Positions 35,233 to 45,732 of a stretch of DNA of 64,000 nt are shown here, one piece after another. Position numbers and translations under genes: made by a program. The notes under the pieces are model-generated. The model had not been told where the DNA came from, did no database searches, and saw only the letters and a program-made list of their open reading frames with translations. Numbering within the stretch: position 1 is the stretch's first letter; each line of letters opens with the position of its first letter. Where the stretch lies: positions 186,001 to 250,000 of the forward strand of contig JAIQFB010000010.1 of the NCBI GenBank assembly GCA_020073485.1, given 5' to 3'. Origin of the DNA: Terriglobia bacterium. Lineage in GTDB: Bacteria > Acidobacteriota > Terriglobia > Acidiferrales > UBA7541.

Positions 35233-37059
35233 ATGGAAAATCGAGAAGTCGCCCGGGTTTTGCGGGAAACGGCGCAATTGCTGGAAATCGACGGCGCCAT
35301 GATCGGGCGCTACCGCAGCTACGAACGGGCCGCGCAACTGATCGACGGCCTGCCGGAATCGATCGAGGAACTCGCCAAGGACCGCAAGAAACTGCTGGAT
35401 TTGCCGGGCGTGGGCGACGGCCTTGCCGACCATATTCAGGAAATTCTCGAGACCGGCGACTACTCCCTGCGCAAAAAACTCCTGAAAAAGTATCCGGAAA
35501 CGATTCTGCACCTGCTGGACTTGCAGTCGCTGGGGCCGAAGAAAGTCGCGCATCTTTGGAAAACCTTCAAGGCCGGTAGCGTCGAGCAGGTGGAGGCGCT
35601 GGCGCGTGGGGGAAAGCTGCGCGACCTAGAAGGATTCGGCGAAAAGAGCGAAGAAAATATTTTGAAGGCCATCGAGGTGTTCAAGAAATCCGCCGGGAGG
35701 TTTCATATCGACGTAGCGGAAGAGGAAGCGGAGCGCATCGTCGCGCACATCGGCGAATTTGGGAAGCCGGTTGAAACGGTCACCCCGGCGGGATCGCTGC
35801 GGCGCGGCAAGGAGACTGTCGGCGATCTCGACGTGCTGGTAACGCTCGCGCACGGAAAACATGCGCCCGATGCTGTCGATGCGATCATGGCGCACATTCT
35901 GAAATTCCCGGGAATCGACCAGACGCTGGCGCGCGGGGAAAATAAAGTCAGCTTCGTATTGAAGAGCGGCTTGCAGGTCGATGTGCGGATCCTGGAAAAA
36001 GAGAGCTACGGAGCAGCGCTGCTCTACTTTACGGGGTCGAAGGAGCACAACGTCACGCTGCGCGGGCGCGCCAACAAGATGGGCTATACGTTGAATGAAT
36101 ACGCGCTGGCAACGCTGAAGGGCGAGCGGCCCGTGGCTCGCGCCACGGAAGAGGAAATCTACAAGAAGCTGGAGCTCGACTACATTCCTCCCGAACTGCG
36201 CGAAAACACGGGCGAGATCGATGCGGCGGCCGAGCACAGGCTTCCCCACCTCATCGAGCTGAGCGACATTCGCGGCGACCTGCAGATGCACACCACGGCC
36301 AGCGACGGCAAGAACTCGATCGAGGAGATGGCGCTGGCGGCGAAGGAGTTGGGCTACGAATACATTTCGCTAACCGATCACAGCAAGGCCGTCACAGTGG
36401 CCAACGGGCTGGATGAAAAGCGCACGCTGGAGCAGATCAAGAAAATTCACGCCGCGAACGCCAAGCACCTGGGCATCCGCGTCCTGGCCAGCAGCGAAGT
36501 GGACGTGCTCAAGAACGGGAAACTGGATCTGGACGACGAAGTGCTCGCGCAACTCGACATCGTGCTGGTCTCGATCCACTCGTACATGAACCTGGAACGC
36601 GCCGAAATGACCGAACGCATTCTGGCGGCCATCGAAAATCCGTACGTGCAAATTTTCGGACATCCCACCGGACGGCTGCTCCTGCACCGCGACGCCTACC
36701 CCTATGACATGGAACGCGTGCTTGACTCGGCAAAAAAACACGGCGTCATCATGGAGTGCAACGCTTCGCCCGAGCGGCTGGATCTGAAGGACACGCATCT
36801 GCGCATGGCCAAGGAACGCGGCGTGAAGATCGTGATCTCGACCGATGCGCATACCACAGGCGGGCTTGCGGCGATGCGCTACGGCGTGCTGATGGCGCGG
36901 CGCGGCTGGATTGAAAAGAAGGACGTCATCAATACTCTATCGACCGAGAAACTTCTGGCGAGCCTGCGGCCGAAGCCAGGGGCGGCGCACCGGAGCAAAC
37001 ACGCGGCGGCCGCCTCGCCGGGCGCGCGAGGAAAAGCCAAGAAGGCCGGATCGAAGTAA
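35233..37059 (+). CDS. polX: Family X DNA polymerase/3'-5' exonuclease with PHP domain
   Basis: A 608-residue repair polymerase. Helix-hairpin-helix segments (about 40-150: 'LLDLPGVGDGLADHI', 'LQSLGPKKVAHLW', 'LEGFGEKSEENIL') precede a nucleotidyltransferase palm with 'GSLRRGKETVGDLDVLV' (Asp198, Asp200) and a third Asp in 'LQVDVRI'. A C-terminal PHP domain (from about 345) shows 'LQMHTTASDGKNS', 'LTDHSKA', 'SSEVDVL' and 'ISTDAHTTGG', which give Mn-dependent exonuclease activity. It fills small gaps in base-excision repair. The basic C-terminal tail is low complexity. It lies 15 bases after the DHS-like gene with no clear ribosome-binding site, so they are probably co-transcribed. Confidence 0.95.
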   Translation: MENREVARVLRETAQLLEIDGAMIGRYRSYERAAQLIDGLPESIEELAKDRKKLLDLPGVGDGLADHIQEILETGDYSLRKKLLKKYPETILHLLDLQSLGPKKVAHLWKTFKAGSVEQVEALARGGKLRDLEGFGEKSEENILKAIEVFKKSAGRFHIDVAEEEAERIVAHIGEFGKPVETVTPAGSLRRGKETVGDLDVLVTLAHGKHAPDAVDAIMAHILKFPGIDQTLARGENKVSFVLKSGLQVDVRILEKESYGAALLYFTGSKEHNVTLRGRANKMGYTLNEYALATLKGERPVARATEEEIYKKLELDYIPPELRENTGEIDAAAEHRLPHLIELSDIRGDLQMHTTASDGKNSIEEMALAAKELGYEYISLTDHSKAVTVANGLDEKRTLEQIKKIHAANAKHLGIRVLASSEVDVLKNGKLDLDDEVLAQLDIVLVSIHSYMNLERAEMTERILAAIENPYVQIFGHPTGRLLLHRDAYPYDMERVLDSAKKHGVIMECNASPERLDLKDTHLRMAKERGVKIVISTDAHTTGGLAAMRYGVLMARRGWIEKKDVINTLSTEKLLASLRPKPGAAHRSKHAAAASPGARGKAKKAGSK

Positions 37060-37173
37060 GATTTCCTCCCGATTGCGCATTGCAAATCGGTTTCTATTCG
37101 CGCATCATATTGTTTCTGCGCGCAGGGGTTTGCCGATTTCGCTCCGCATGAACGGTACGCCGGCAATGGGTGG

Positions 37174-37219
37174 GGGCTCTATTTTTGTGATGTGTTTTTT
37201 AGTGGAAGCGTAGAGCCCG
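37174..37219 (+). promoter_or_regulatory. Leader/promoter motif shared with pdaD (upstream of ino1)
   Basis: GGGCTCTA (37174-37181) and its perfect complement TAGAGCCC (37211-37218) bracket a region reading TTTT on the left and AGTGGAAGCG on the right. The same arrangement occurs at 51131-51177 before pdaD. It ends about 54 bases before the ino1 start. It could be an RNA hairpin in the leader or a DNA palindrome bound by a regulator. No -35 box is evident here. Confidence 0.5.
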
Positions 37220-37272
37220 CGTTCAGTAAGTTCCTTGCTCCACCAGAATTCAGGAAGACAGGAGAAACACGA

Positions 37273-38586
37273 ATGCGTAAGTCTGCAGGCATTGCTCTGC
37301 CAAAGGGAAAACTTGGAGTGCTCACCGTGGGAATGGGGGCCGTGGCGACGACCTTCATGGCGGGCGTGGACCTGGTGCGCCGCAAGAAAGCTCATCCGGT
37401 CGGATCGCTGACGCAACTGGGAACAATCCGCTTGGGAAAGCGGACCGAAGCGCGCGCCCCGGCCATCAAGGATTTTGTGCCGCTGGAAAAACTGGAAAAC
37501 ATCGTTTTCGGCGGCTGGGATATTTTTCCCGCGAGCGCCTATGAAGCGGCCAAGAACGCCGCGGTGCTCAGTTCCGAGCATCTGGCTGAAGCAAAACCAT
37601 TTCTTAGCAAGATTCGCCCGATGAAGGCCGCCTTCGACCAGAACTACGTCAAGAAGCTGACCGGCACGCACGTGAAGAAGGGTCGCAACAAGTACGACCT
37701 CGCGATGCAGATACGCGACGACATCCACAAGTTTCAGAAGAAGAACAAGGTTTCCCGCACCGTGGTCATCTGGTGCGGTTCGACGGAAATTTTCCTGAAG
37801 CAGCACGCCGTCTACGAAACGCCCGAAAAATTCGTGGCCGCGATGAAGGAGAATCACCCGGCCATCGCTCCCTCGATGCTGTACGCCTACGCGGCGATCA
37901 CCATGGGAATTCCGTTCGCCAACGGCGCGCCGAATTTGACCGTCGACGTCCCGGCGCTGACGGAACTCGCCAAGCAGCACGGCGTGCCGATTTGCGGCAA
38001 GGATTTCAAGACCGGACAGACGCTGCTGAAGACCATCCTGGCTCCTGGCTTCAAGGCCCGCCTGCTGGGCATGAACGGCTGGTTCTCGACCAATATTCTC
38101 GGCAATCGCGACGGCGAAGTACTCGACGATCCGGAATCGTTCAAGACCAAGGAAGAATCGAAACTCGGCGTGCTGGAATATATCCTGCAGCCGAAGCTCT
38201 ATCCCGATCTCTACGGCCACATTCACCACAAGGTCCGCATCAATTACTATCCGCCGCGCGGAGACAACAAAGAAGGATGGGACAACATCGATATTTTCGG
38301 TTGGCTGGGCTACCCGATGCAGATCAAGGTGGATTTCCTGTGCCGCGATTCGATCCTGGCGGCGCCGATTGTCCTCGATCTGGTGCTCTTCCTCGATCTC
38401 GCCAAGCGCGCGGGAATGCGCGGCATTCAGGAATGGCTGAGTTTCTATTTCAAGTCGCCGATGTGCGCCCCGGAGCTGTATCCGGAGCACGACCTGTTCA
38501 TTCAGTCGATGAAACTGAAGAACACGTTGCGGTGGATGATGGGCGAGGATTTGATCACGCATTTGGGGCAGGAATATTACGATTAA
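37273..38586 (+). CDS. ino1: Inositol-3-phosphate synthase
   Basis: A 437-residue NAD-dependent enzyme that converts glucose-6-phosphate to 1L-myo-inositol-1-phosphate, for inositol lipids or compatible solutes. The N-terminal Rossmann motif is 'GKLGVLTVGMGAVATTFMAG'. Family blocks include 'FGGWDIFPASAYEAAKNA', 'FANGAPNLTVDVPALTELA', 'GKDFKTGQTLLKTILAPG' (catalytic Lys residues) and 'IDIFGWLGYPMQIKVDF'. I chose ATG 37273, preceded by GGAG 8 bases upstream, over a 27-residue extension. It has its own leader, with a motif shared with pdaD. The following icd gene is 191 bases away. Confidence 0.93.
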   Translation: MRKSAGIALPKGKLGVLTVGMGAVATTFMAGVDLVRRKKAHPVGSLTQLGTIRLGKRTEARAPAIKDFVPLEKLENIVFGGWDIFPASAYEAAKNAAVLSSEHLAEAKPFLSKIRPMKAAFDQNYVKKLTGTHVKKGRNKYDLAMQIRDDIHKFQKKNKVSRTVVIWCGSTEIFLKQHAVYETPEKFVAAMKENHPAIAPSMLYAYAAITMGIPFANGAPNLTVDVPALTELAKQHGVPICGKDFKTGQTLLKTILAPGFKARLLGMNGWFSTNILGNRDGEVLDDPESFKTKEESKLGVLEYILQPKLYPDLYGHIHHKVRINYYPPRGDNKEGWDNIDIFGWLGYPMQIKVDFLCRDSILAAPIVLDLVLFLDLAKRAGMRGIQEWLSFYFKSPMCAPELYPEHDLFIQSMKLKNTLRWMMGEDLITHLGQEYYD

Positions 38587-38777
38587 GTGCGGGCGCTGAC
38601 GAATCCGAAACGAATTGCGCTTTTTTGCGCCTGATTAGGCCCAATTTGAAACAGGACCCGGCCTAAATGAGTGGGCCGCTGCAAAAAGTGGCTCGGCCGT
38701 TGTGTCCTCATTACACCGGGTATGTTATTCTTTTCCATTCGCACCGTAGCAATTCAAACCACTGAGGGACATTCGAC

Positions 38778-40199
38778 ATGAAGCCATCGTATAACGGCAG
38801 GCCCATTCCGCCCGAAGGACAAGCGATCCAATATGTGAACGGGAAATTCGTCATTCCCGACCATCCCATCATTCCCTTCATCGAGGGAGACGGCACGGGT
38901 CGCGACATCTGGAAGGCGTCGCGGCGCGTGTTTGATTCCGCGGTCGAGCTGGCCTATGGCGGCAAGCGCAAGATCGCATGGTTCGAAGTGTTCGCGGGCG
39001 AAAAAGCCTACAACGAATTCAAGCAGTGGCTGCCGGACGAAACCGTCGAGGCCGTCCGCGATTTCCGCATTTCGATCAAGGGGCCACTGACGACTCCCGT
39101 GGGCGGCGGGATTCGTTCGCTGAATGTCACGTTGCGGCAGGTGCTCGACCTGTACGCCTGCGTGCGGCCGGTGCGCTATTTCCAGGGCGTCGATTCGCCC
39201 GTAAAACATCCCGAGCGGATGGACGTCACCGTGTTCCGCGAAAACACCGAGGACGTTTACATCGGCATCGAATGGAAATCCGGTTCGCCCGAATGTAAAA
39301 AACTTATCGAATTTTTGAACAAGGACATGCTTGGCGGCGGGCCCAAACAGATCCGCACCGATTCCAGCGTGGGCATCAAGCCGATTTCTCCGTTCGGAAC
39401 CAAGCGTCTCATGCGGCGCGCGGTACAGTTTGCGCTGGCCAACAAAAAGCGCGTGGTCACCATCATGCACAAGGGCAACATCCAGAAATTCACCGAAGGT
39501 TTTTTCCGCGACTGGGCCTACGAACTTTCGGTGGACGAATTCCGCAGCGAGATCGTTACCGAGCGTGAGAGCTGGATACTTGGCAACCTCGACAAGAATC
39601 CGCAACTCACCATCGAACAGAACGCCGCGATGATCGAGCCCGGGATGGAACAAGGGACCGAAGCGTTCCGCAAAGCGGTGTGTGACGAGGTGAAATCGGT
39701 GATCGACAAGATTTACGCGACGCACGGCCAGGGCAAGTGGAAGCAGAAACTCCTGATCAACGACCGCATCGCCGATTCCATTTTCCAGCAGGTGATTACG
39801 CGCGCCGACGAGTATCAGGTTCTGGCCACTCCCAATTTGAACGGCGACTACATTTCCGACGCCTGCGCCGCGCAGGTCGGCGGACTGGGCATGGCTCCCG
39901 GCGCCAACATCGGCGACGGATACGGGTGCTTTGAAGCTACGCACGGTACTGCTCCGAAGTATGCGGACAAGGACGTGATCAATCCGAGTTCGGTGATGCT
40001 GTCCGGAGCGATGATGTTCGATTTCATGGGCTGGCCGGAAGTGGGCAAGCTGATTCAGACCGGAATCGAGCGCACCATCACGCAAAAGCGGGTAACGTAC
40101 GATTTGGAACGCATGATGGAAGGCGCTACCAAACTCAGCACGTCTCAGTTCGCCGGCGCCATCATCGAGAACATGCAGGCGCTGACGGTTGCGAAGTAA
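38778..40199 (+). CDS. icd: NADP-dependent isocitrate dehydrogenase
   Basis: A 473-residue TCA-cycle enzyme converting isocitrate to 2-oxoglutarate. '[14 protein letters not shown]' starts the fold. '[13 protein letters not shown]' carries the active-site Ser and Arg residues, and this Ser is the site phosphorylated by AceK in enterics. '[14 protein letters not shown]' and '[12 protein letters not shown]' contact isocitrate. '[19 protein letters not shown]' with Lys-Tyr supports NADP over NAD. 'LMAEGA'-type end is '[21 protein letters not shown]'. Longer than the 416-residue E. coli form by an insert near '[19 protein letters not shown]'. GAGGGA precedes the ATG. It is 74 bases before mdh. 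Confidence 0.95.
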   Translation: MKPSYNGRPIPPEGQAIQYVNGKFVIPDHPIIPFIEGDGTGRDIWKASRRVFDSAVELAYGGKRKIAWFEVFAGEKAYNEFKQWLPDETVEAVRDFRISIKGPLTTPVGGGIRSLNVTLRQVLDLYACVRPVRYFQGVDSPVKHPERMDVTVFRENTEDVYIGIEWKSGSPECKKLIEFLNKDMLGGGPKQIRTDSSVGIKPISPFGTKRLMRRAVQFALANKKRVVTIMHKGNIQKFTEGFFRDWAYELSVDEFRSEIVTERESWILGNLDKNPQLTIEQNAAMIEPGMEQGTEAFRKAVCDEVKSVIDKIYATHGQGKWKQKLLINDRIADSIFQQVITRADEYQVLATPNLNGDYISDACAAQVGGLGMAPGANIGDGYGCFEATHGTAPKYADKDVINPSSVMLSGAMMFDFMGWPEVGKLIQTGIERTITQKRVTYDLERMMEGATKLSTSQFAGAIIENMQALTVAK

Positions 40200-40252
40200 A
40201 TTTCACCTGCGGCAACGGCAGGCGGGCACCTTTTAAATTTCTATTTATCTAA

Positions 40253-41215
<963 letters not shown>

Positions 41216-41223
41216 ATTGAATT

Positions 41224-41251
41224 GGTGGCACGGGCTTCGGCCCGTGCCACC
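41224..41251. terminator. Strong hairpin with TTCG loop (repeat copy E), bidirectional terminator candidate
   Basis: GGTGGCACGGGC (41224-41235), TTCG loop and GCCCGTGCCACC (41240-41251) form a perfect 12-base stem. It is a compact member of the GGCTTCAGCC family and fills the 43-base gap between the convergent mdh and glycosyltransferase genes. There is no T-run, so termination may depend on structure or Rho. Confidence 0.6.
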
Positions 41252-41258
41252 AAGAACC

Positions 41259-42872
41259 CTACCCGTAAAATTTCAACCGCGGCCAGGCCTGCTTCAGCGT
41301 CATTTTCGGCTGGCGGCAGATGTAAACGGGCAGGTCGTTTTCCTCGGGGATGGCGTACTCGTTGCCGATCGTCGCAGCCTGCCGGATTTCGCCGAAGATC
41401 TGCTGTAAATCCTCGAGACGCATGCCCACCGCGATCACCACTTGGCCGTCGTATTGCCGCGGGCCCCACAAGTAATAATTATTCTGGCCGCTAATGGCGC
41501 GCGGCAATCCGTAGGCGGGGCCGAAATAATCGATGGCTCCGGCTTGGCCGTAATTCTTCGCCAGGATCGCCACGCGGGCCTGGTCTTGCTCCGGCAGGGA
41601 GTGAAATACGCCGGCGACAACTTCCGCCTGCTGCGGCCAGCCCATCATGTCCGCGAACAGTTGCGGCAATTTTCCGCTGGGCTCGACCTCCACGCGCACT
41701 TTGTTCACGTCCCAGAAATCGGCATAGGATGCGATTCGGTCGAGGGGCAGGATCGGCAATGCCAACGGCGCTGCCACGATCCCACCCATGACGAGAGGCG
41801 CAAGCACGGCTTGTCTTATCCAATTCCTGCCGGAAGAGGCGATCCGGGCCTCGATGAACACAGCTCCCGCGGCAAAAAGCATCGGATAAATGGGCGCCAA
41901 GTAGTAGATGCGCCCCCGAAGAATCAGCATTTCGGCGAGAAGAAAAAGATATGTCCAGCCCAGAAAACGGAAAGACTTCCCTTCCCGGCTGATCAAGAAA
42001 TACCACAGCCCCGCAAGACAAATGGGCGCGCCCAGGGGATGCACCAGAAACGCCTGCTGCGCGATGAACGCCAGCCAGGAGATGTGCGCGTTCTTCGCCA
42101 CGTCCACGTTGCGCAGGATTTCAATCGTGGGCCAGTGATTTTGGTACTCCCAAATCAGGTTCGGCAGAAAAATCAAAAATGCGATCGTTGCGCCGGCCCA
42201 GATCCTAGGCTCGCGCAATTGGCGCCGCTCGCGCGTCATCAGCAAGGAGAGCAGGAAGGCAAACCCGAACAGCAGCATCGAGTGCTTGTTTAAGATTCCC
42301 ACCCCGGCCACAAGCCCGAACAGCAGCCACAGGCGCGTATTCCCGGTTTGCACGATGCGGATGGAAATGGCGGCACACAGCATCCAAAACAGCGGCTCGA
42401 AAGCATTCATGGACAGGAAACTGTCCATGGTCAGGAAGATCGGGCACACCAGCATGGCCGTCGCCGCAAGCAACTGCGCATAACGATTGCCGCCGAGTTC
42501 CCGGACGATCCATCCGGTCAGCAGAATCTTCGCGCCCGCCGCCAGCGCCGGGAAGAACCGCAGGGCGTACAGCGAATCGCCAAACAAGGCGCGCGACAGC
42601 CGGGCCACCAAGGCGATCAGCGGCGCCTGATCGACGTAACCCCAGGCCAGATGCTGCCCGCAGGCCGCGTAGTACAGTTCATCTCGGAAATATCCGTACC
42701 GCCCATCCAGCAGCACGTGAATCAGGCAGGCGGAAATCGCGAAGCCCGCCGCGATTGCCAGGTCACTCTCGATCCACATCCTGTGGATCCAGTTGTCCGC
42801 GCGCGCGACACCCAGCGCGCCCGCATCTTCCCGGGCGAGGACTTCCCTCCGCATAAAGGGGATCAAGGACAT
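41259..42872 (-). CDS. Glycosyltransferase family 39 (ArnT/PMT-like) membrane protein
   Basis: A 537-residue multi-pass protein. The first luminal loop has 'YGYFRDELYYAACGQHLAWG', with the 'DE' pair typical of GT-C mannosyl- or aminoarabinosyl-transferases. 'YVDQAPLIALVARLSR' follows. About nine or more hydrophobic helices run to residue 370, then a soluble C-terminal domain (about 375-537). It would transfer a sugar from a polyprenyl-phosphate donor to a protein or lipid on the periplasmic side. Substrate unknown. The start (ATG 42872) has no clear ribosome-binding site, and an ATG at 42854 is an alternative. No partner glycan genes are adjacent. Confidence 0.85.
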   Translation of the reverse strand: MSLIPFMRREVLAREDAGALGVARADNWIHRMWIESDLAIAAGFAISACLIHVLLDGRYGYFRDELYYAACGQHLAWGYVDQAPLIALVARLSRALFGDSLYALRFFPALAAGAKILLTGWIVRELGGNRYAQLLAATAMLVCPIFLTMDSFLSMNAFEPLFWMLCAAISIRIVQTGNTRLWLLFGLVAGVGILNKHSMLLFGFAFLLSLLMTRERRQLREPRIWAGATIAFLIFLPNLIWEYQNHWPTIEILRNVDVAKNAHISWLAFIAQQAFLVHPLGAPICLAGLWYFLISREGKSFRFLGWTYLFLLAEMLILRGRIYYLAPIYPMLFAAGAVFIEARIASSGRNWIRQAVLAPLVMGGIVAAPLALPILPLDRIASYADFWDVNKVRVEVEPSGKLPQLFADMMGWPQQAEVVAGVFHSLPEQDQARVAILAKNYGQAGAIDYFGPAYGLPRAISGQNNYYLWGPRQYDGQVVIAVGMRLEDLQQIFGEIRQAATIGNEYAIPEENDLPVYICRQPKMTLKQAWPRLKFYG

Positions 42873-42970
42873 ACGTCAGGCTGATCGGATTTGGAGTTTA
42901 GTGCAAGTGAAATCAGAAATCATGCCGCCACCTGCGCGGAAAAGCGCCTTGGATCGTATAAACCGATGGC

Positions 42971-43732
42971 CTACTGCGCCGTCGATGGTTTCGGCGCGGG
43001 AGGCACGATGGACGCTGTCTGAATCTTGTCCAGATTCGGGAAGCCCTTATCCAGGTACGCACGGCCCTGACTCCCGATCAAATCCTGCCTTGGCCCGCGT
43101 CCATCGGGCGCGCCTTCTCCGTAGCCGCTGTACAGCTTATCCACGGTGTCCATGCCCTCGGTCACAATGGCGAACGGTGAAAACCCGCTCGAATCGAGAT
43201 TTGTATTGTTTCCGTAATTGATGAATATCTGCGTGGTCCGCGTATTGGGTCCGGCCATGGCGAAGGAGACATATCCGCGCTTGTTGCTCTGCGTGACCTT
43301 GTCGTCCTTGATATTCGCGTTTTCCCAGGCGCGCGAAACCTGCGGGTACGCGCTCATCCCGAACTGCGCCATGAAACCCGGCAGCACGCGGAAAAATGCT
43401 GCGCCGTCATAAAAATGGTGCCGGACGAGGTTGTAGAAACGGTCGGCGCCGTTGGGGGCCCAGGCGCGCGTCACATGCATCGTAAATTCGCCCGCTGTGG
43501 TCACGAATTGCACATCGTATTCCGCGGGGGCAACCGTCTTGAGCGTGGCAGGCTGCAGCAGCGCCGGATCAAAAGGAGCCTTCGCAGCCGCCGCGGGGGC
43601 CTTCCCGGCCGGCGCCTTGGACGCGGCTGACGGTTTCTTTGCCGGCGCCTGGCCGGAAGTCTGCGCCTGTGCGCCGAGCACTGCCAGCGCGCACATCAAT
43701 GCGAAAACTGCGGTTGTGCGAATCAGCCTCAT
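42971..43732 (-). CDS. Exported cyclophilin-type peptidyl-prolyl isomerase
   Basis: A 253-residue PPIase with a signal peptide (1-23, 'ALAVLGAQA'). A low-complexity Ala/Lys/Pro linker (24-55) follows. The cyclophilin domain reads 'YDVQFVTTAGEFTMHVTRAW', 'FYNLVRHHFYDGAAFFRVLPGFMAQFG', 'RGYVSFAMAGPNTRTTQIFIN' and 'FSPFAIVTEGMDTVDKLYSGYG'. The usual catalytic Arg-Phe ('FFRVLPGFMAQFG') is kept. It assists folding of exported proteins in the periplasm. GGAGA precedes the ATG. It is upstream of the glycosyltransferase on the same strand but separated by 98 bases. Confidence 0.9.
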   Translation of the reverse strand: MRLIRTTAVFALMCALAVLGAQAQTSGQAPAKKPSAASKAPAGKAPAAAAKAPFDPALLQPATLKTVAPAEYDVQFVTTAGEFTMHVTRAWAPNGADRFYNLVRHHFYDGAAFFRVLPGFMAQFGMSAYPQVSRAWENANIKDDKVTQSNKRGYVSFAMAGPNTRTTQIFINYGNNTNLDSSGFSPFAIVTEGMDTVDKLYSGYGEGAPDGRGPRQDLIGSQGRAYLDKGFPNLDKIQTASIVPPAPKPSTAQ

Positions 43733-43789
43733 GGGTTATCTCCGGTTGAAAGTGACGGGCCACATTATGCCGCGATTTTTATTCTCTGA

Positions 43790-44950
43790 CTAGGGGTTCC
43801 CTTGTTGCAATTCGCCGGCAACCCTTTCGGACTCGCTCATCACGCGCAGCGTGTTTCCGCCTAGAATTTTTGCGATGTCGGTTTCGTCGTATCCTAGTTC
43901 GAACAAGCCCTCCGTGATCCTCGGAAACTGCGCGGCGTCCTCCAGGCCTTCGGGCATGAATGCTCCGTCGAAGTCGGAACCGAGCCCCACGTGATCCGCG
44001 CCTGCCAGGCGGACGGCATGATCGATGTGCTCGATGATTTTCCCCCAGCCGACCTGCGGCAATTTTCCGGCGCGAATCCATTCGTCGCTGGTTCTTTGCT
44101 CCTCGATCAATTTTTGCGCCTCGTTCATGCCGAATTTCTGCCTGGCCGCCTGTTCGAGCAGCGCCTTATCCTGTGCCATGGCCCTGCTTGCGTTCGCGTA
44201 CTCCTGGCTCAGAAAGGCAGCGTGAAAAGTCACGTGCAGGACGCCGCCGCGCGCGGCCAGCGCCAGGATCAGTTCGTCGCTCAGATTGCGCGGGGCGCCG
44301 CAGATCGCGCGGCAACAGGAATGGGAAGCGATGACGGGCGCGCGGGAAGTTTCGATGACGTCGCGGAAGGTCTGATCCGACACGTGAGAAACATCCACGA
44401 GCATCCCGAGCCGGTTCATTTCGTGTACCACTTCCCTGCCGAAATCGGTGAGGCCGTTGTGCCGTGCGGCCGCATTCGAGGAGTCGGCCCAATCGGTCGC
44501 CGCGTTGTGCGTCAGGGTCATCGTGCGGACCCCGCGCGCGGCGAATTGGCGCAGCACCTGAAGGTCGTTGTTGATCGCGTGGCCGCCTTCCACGCCCAGC
44601 AGGATCCCGATCTTGTTCTGCTTGCGGGCCGCTCGAACTTCTCCCGCGGTTGTGGCCAGCGTCAAGTCGTCGGGATGCCGCCGGATCTGATCCTCGACGC
44701 CAGCCAATAAATCAAACGCGCGCGCGGTGGCCGCCGGGCCCGTGATTTCCACCGGAACCCAAAGGGCAAAAACAATGGCGCTTACGCCGCCCGCGCGCAG
44801 ACGCGGGATATCCACGCAGCCTTCGGCATCGTGGTGGCCCATGTCAAATTGATCGAAGAGAAACCGCTGAGGAGTGTCCGCGTGGGTATCGATCACAATG
44901 GTGGAAAAATGAATCTCGCGCGCGCGAAGTGAAATGACGTCAGCCGGCAT
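43790..44950 (-). CDS. Membrane dipeptidase (M19, renal dipeptidase family)
   Basis: A 386-residue zinc dipeptidase. 'IVIDTHADTPQRFLF' gives the first metal-binding His and Asp. 'IGILLGVEGGHAI' holds the bridging Glu. 'MLVDVSHVSDQTFRDVIE' and 'PVIASHSCCRAI' give two His ligands, and 'HVGLGSDFDGAF' the late Asp. The family hydrolyses dipeptides, including some D-amino-acid ones. No signal peptide is seen, so it is cytoplasmic here. ATG 44950 is used because the open frame upstream runs into sdhB on the same strand out of phase. It is 26 bases downstream of sdhB and may be read through from the sdh operon. Confidence 0.93.
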   Translation of the reverse strand: MPADVISLRAREIHFSTIVIDTHADTPQRFLFDQFDMGHHDAEGCVDIPRLRAGGVSAIVFALWVPVEITGPAATARAFDLLAGVEDQIRRHPDDLTLATTAGEVRAARKQNKIGILLGVEGGHAINNDLQVLRQFAARGVRTMTLTHNAATDWADSSNAAARHNGLTDFGREVVHEMNRLGMLVDVSHVSDQTFRDVIETSRAPVIASHSCCRAICGAPRNLSDELILALAARGGVLHVTFHAAFLSQEYANASRAMAQDKALLEQAARQKFGMNEAQKLIEEQRTSDEWIRAGKLPQVGWGKIIEHIDHAVRLAGADHVGLGSDFDGAFMPEGLEDAAQFPRITEGLFELGYDETDIAKILGGNTLRVMSESERVAGELQQGNP

Positions 44951-44976
44951 GTTGGAAACAGTTTCCGGCCGCCGCG

Positions 44977-45729
44977 CTATTCGCCGCGCCGGTGCAGCGT
45001 TGCATGAATCAGGTCGCGGTTCATGCGCCCGATGAACTCGATGGGAATTTCCTTGGGGCAGACGGCCTCGCACTCGCCGTGATTGGTGCAGCTGCCGAAG
45101 TCCTCTTCGGTCATGGCGGCGACCATGTCGAGCGTGCGCTGGTCGCGCTGCGGCTGTCCCTGAGGCAGCGAGTTGAGATGCGTGATCTTCGCCGAGGTAA
45201 ACAGCATGGCCGCAGCATTCGGACACGCGGCCACGCAAGCGCCGCACCCGATGCAGGCGGCCGCGTCAAACGCTCGCTCGGCGTCATTCTTCGGAACCAG
45301 AATGGCATTTGCGTCCGGAGCGCCGCCTGTCGGCGCGCTGATAAACCCCCCGGCTTGAATGATACGGTCAAACGCGGACCGATCGACCGCCAGATCGCGT
45401 AGCACGGGAAACGCCTTCGCGCGCCATGGCTCGAGGGTCAGCGAGTCGCCGTCCTTAAAGAAACGCATCGAGAGCTGGCAGACCGTGGTGCCGCGGTGCC
45501 CACCGTGGGCCACGCCATTGATCAGGAAACCGCAGGACCCGCAGATCCCTTCGCGGCAGTCGTGCTCGAAAACGACGGGCGCCTCGCCCTTGGTTTGCAG
45601 ATTTTCGTTGAGCAGGTCCAGCATTTCCAGGAAGGACATGTCCGGCGTCACGTTCTGCACCTGGTAGCTGACGAATTTCCCCGCTGCCTTCGCGTCCTGC
45701 TGCCGCCAAACTTTGAGTGTGAGGTTCAT
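44977..45729 (-). CDS. sdhB: Succinate dehydrogenase iron-sulfur subunit
   Basis: A 250-residue subunit linking the flavin to the membrane anchor. The [2Fe-2S] cluster site is '[20 protein letters not shown]' plus 'TTVCQ'. The [4Fe-4S] and [3Fe-4S] sites are '[15 protein letters not shown]' and '[15 protein letters not shown]'. It forms the complex II core with SdhA and SdhC. It lies 3 bases after the sdhA stop, with GAGGAGC inside the sdhA end acting as its ribosome-binding site. The family matches the B. subtilis/Wolinella-type three-gene complex. Confidence 0.95.
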   Translation of the reverse strand: MNLTLKVWRQQDAKAAGKFVSYQVQNVTPDMSFLEMLDLLNENLQTKGEAPVVFEHDCREGICGSCGFLINGVAHGGHRGTTVCQLSMRFFKDGDSLTLEPWRAKAFPVLRDLAVDRSAFDRIIQAGGFISAPTGGAPDANAILVPKNDAERAFDAAACIGCGACVAACPNAAAMLFTSAKITHLNSLPQGQPQRDQRTLDMVAAMTEEDFGSCTNHGECEAVCPKEIPIEFIGRMNRDLIHATLHRRGE

Positions 45730-45732
45730 GGT

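Noticed and set aside
37105-40085. Very long open frames on the minus strand opposite ino1 (37105-38562) and icd (38754-40085).
   Set aside because: They mirror highly conserved genes on the plus strand and translate to low-information basic or acidic text. GC-rich codon bias produces such antisense frames.
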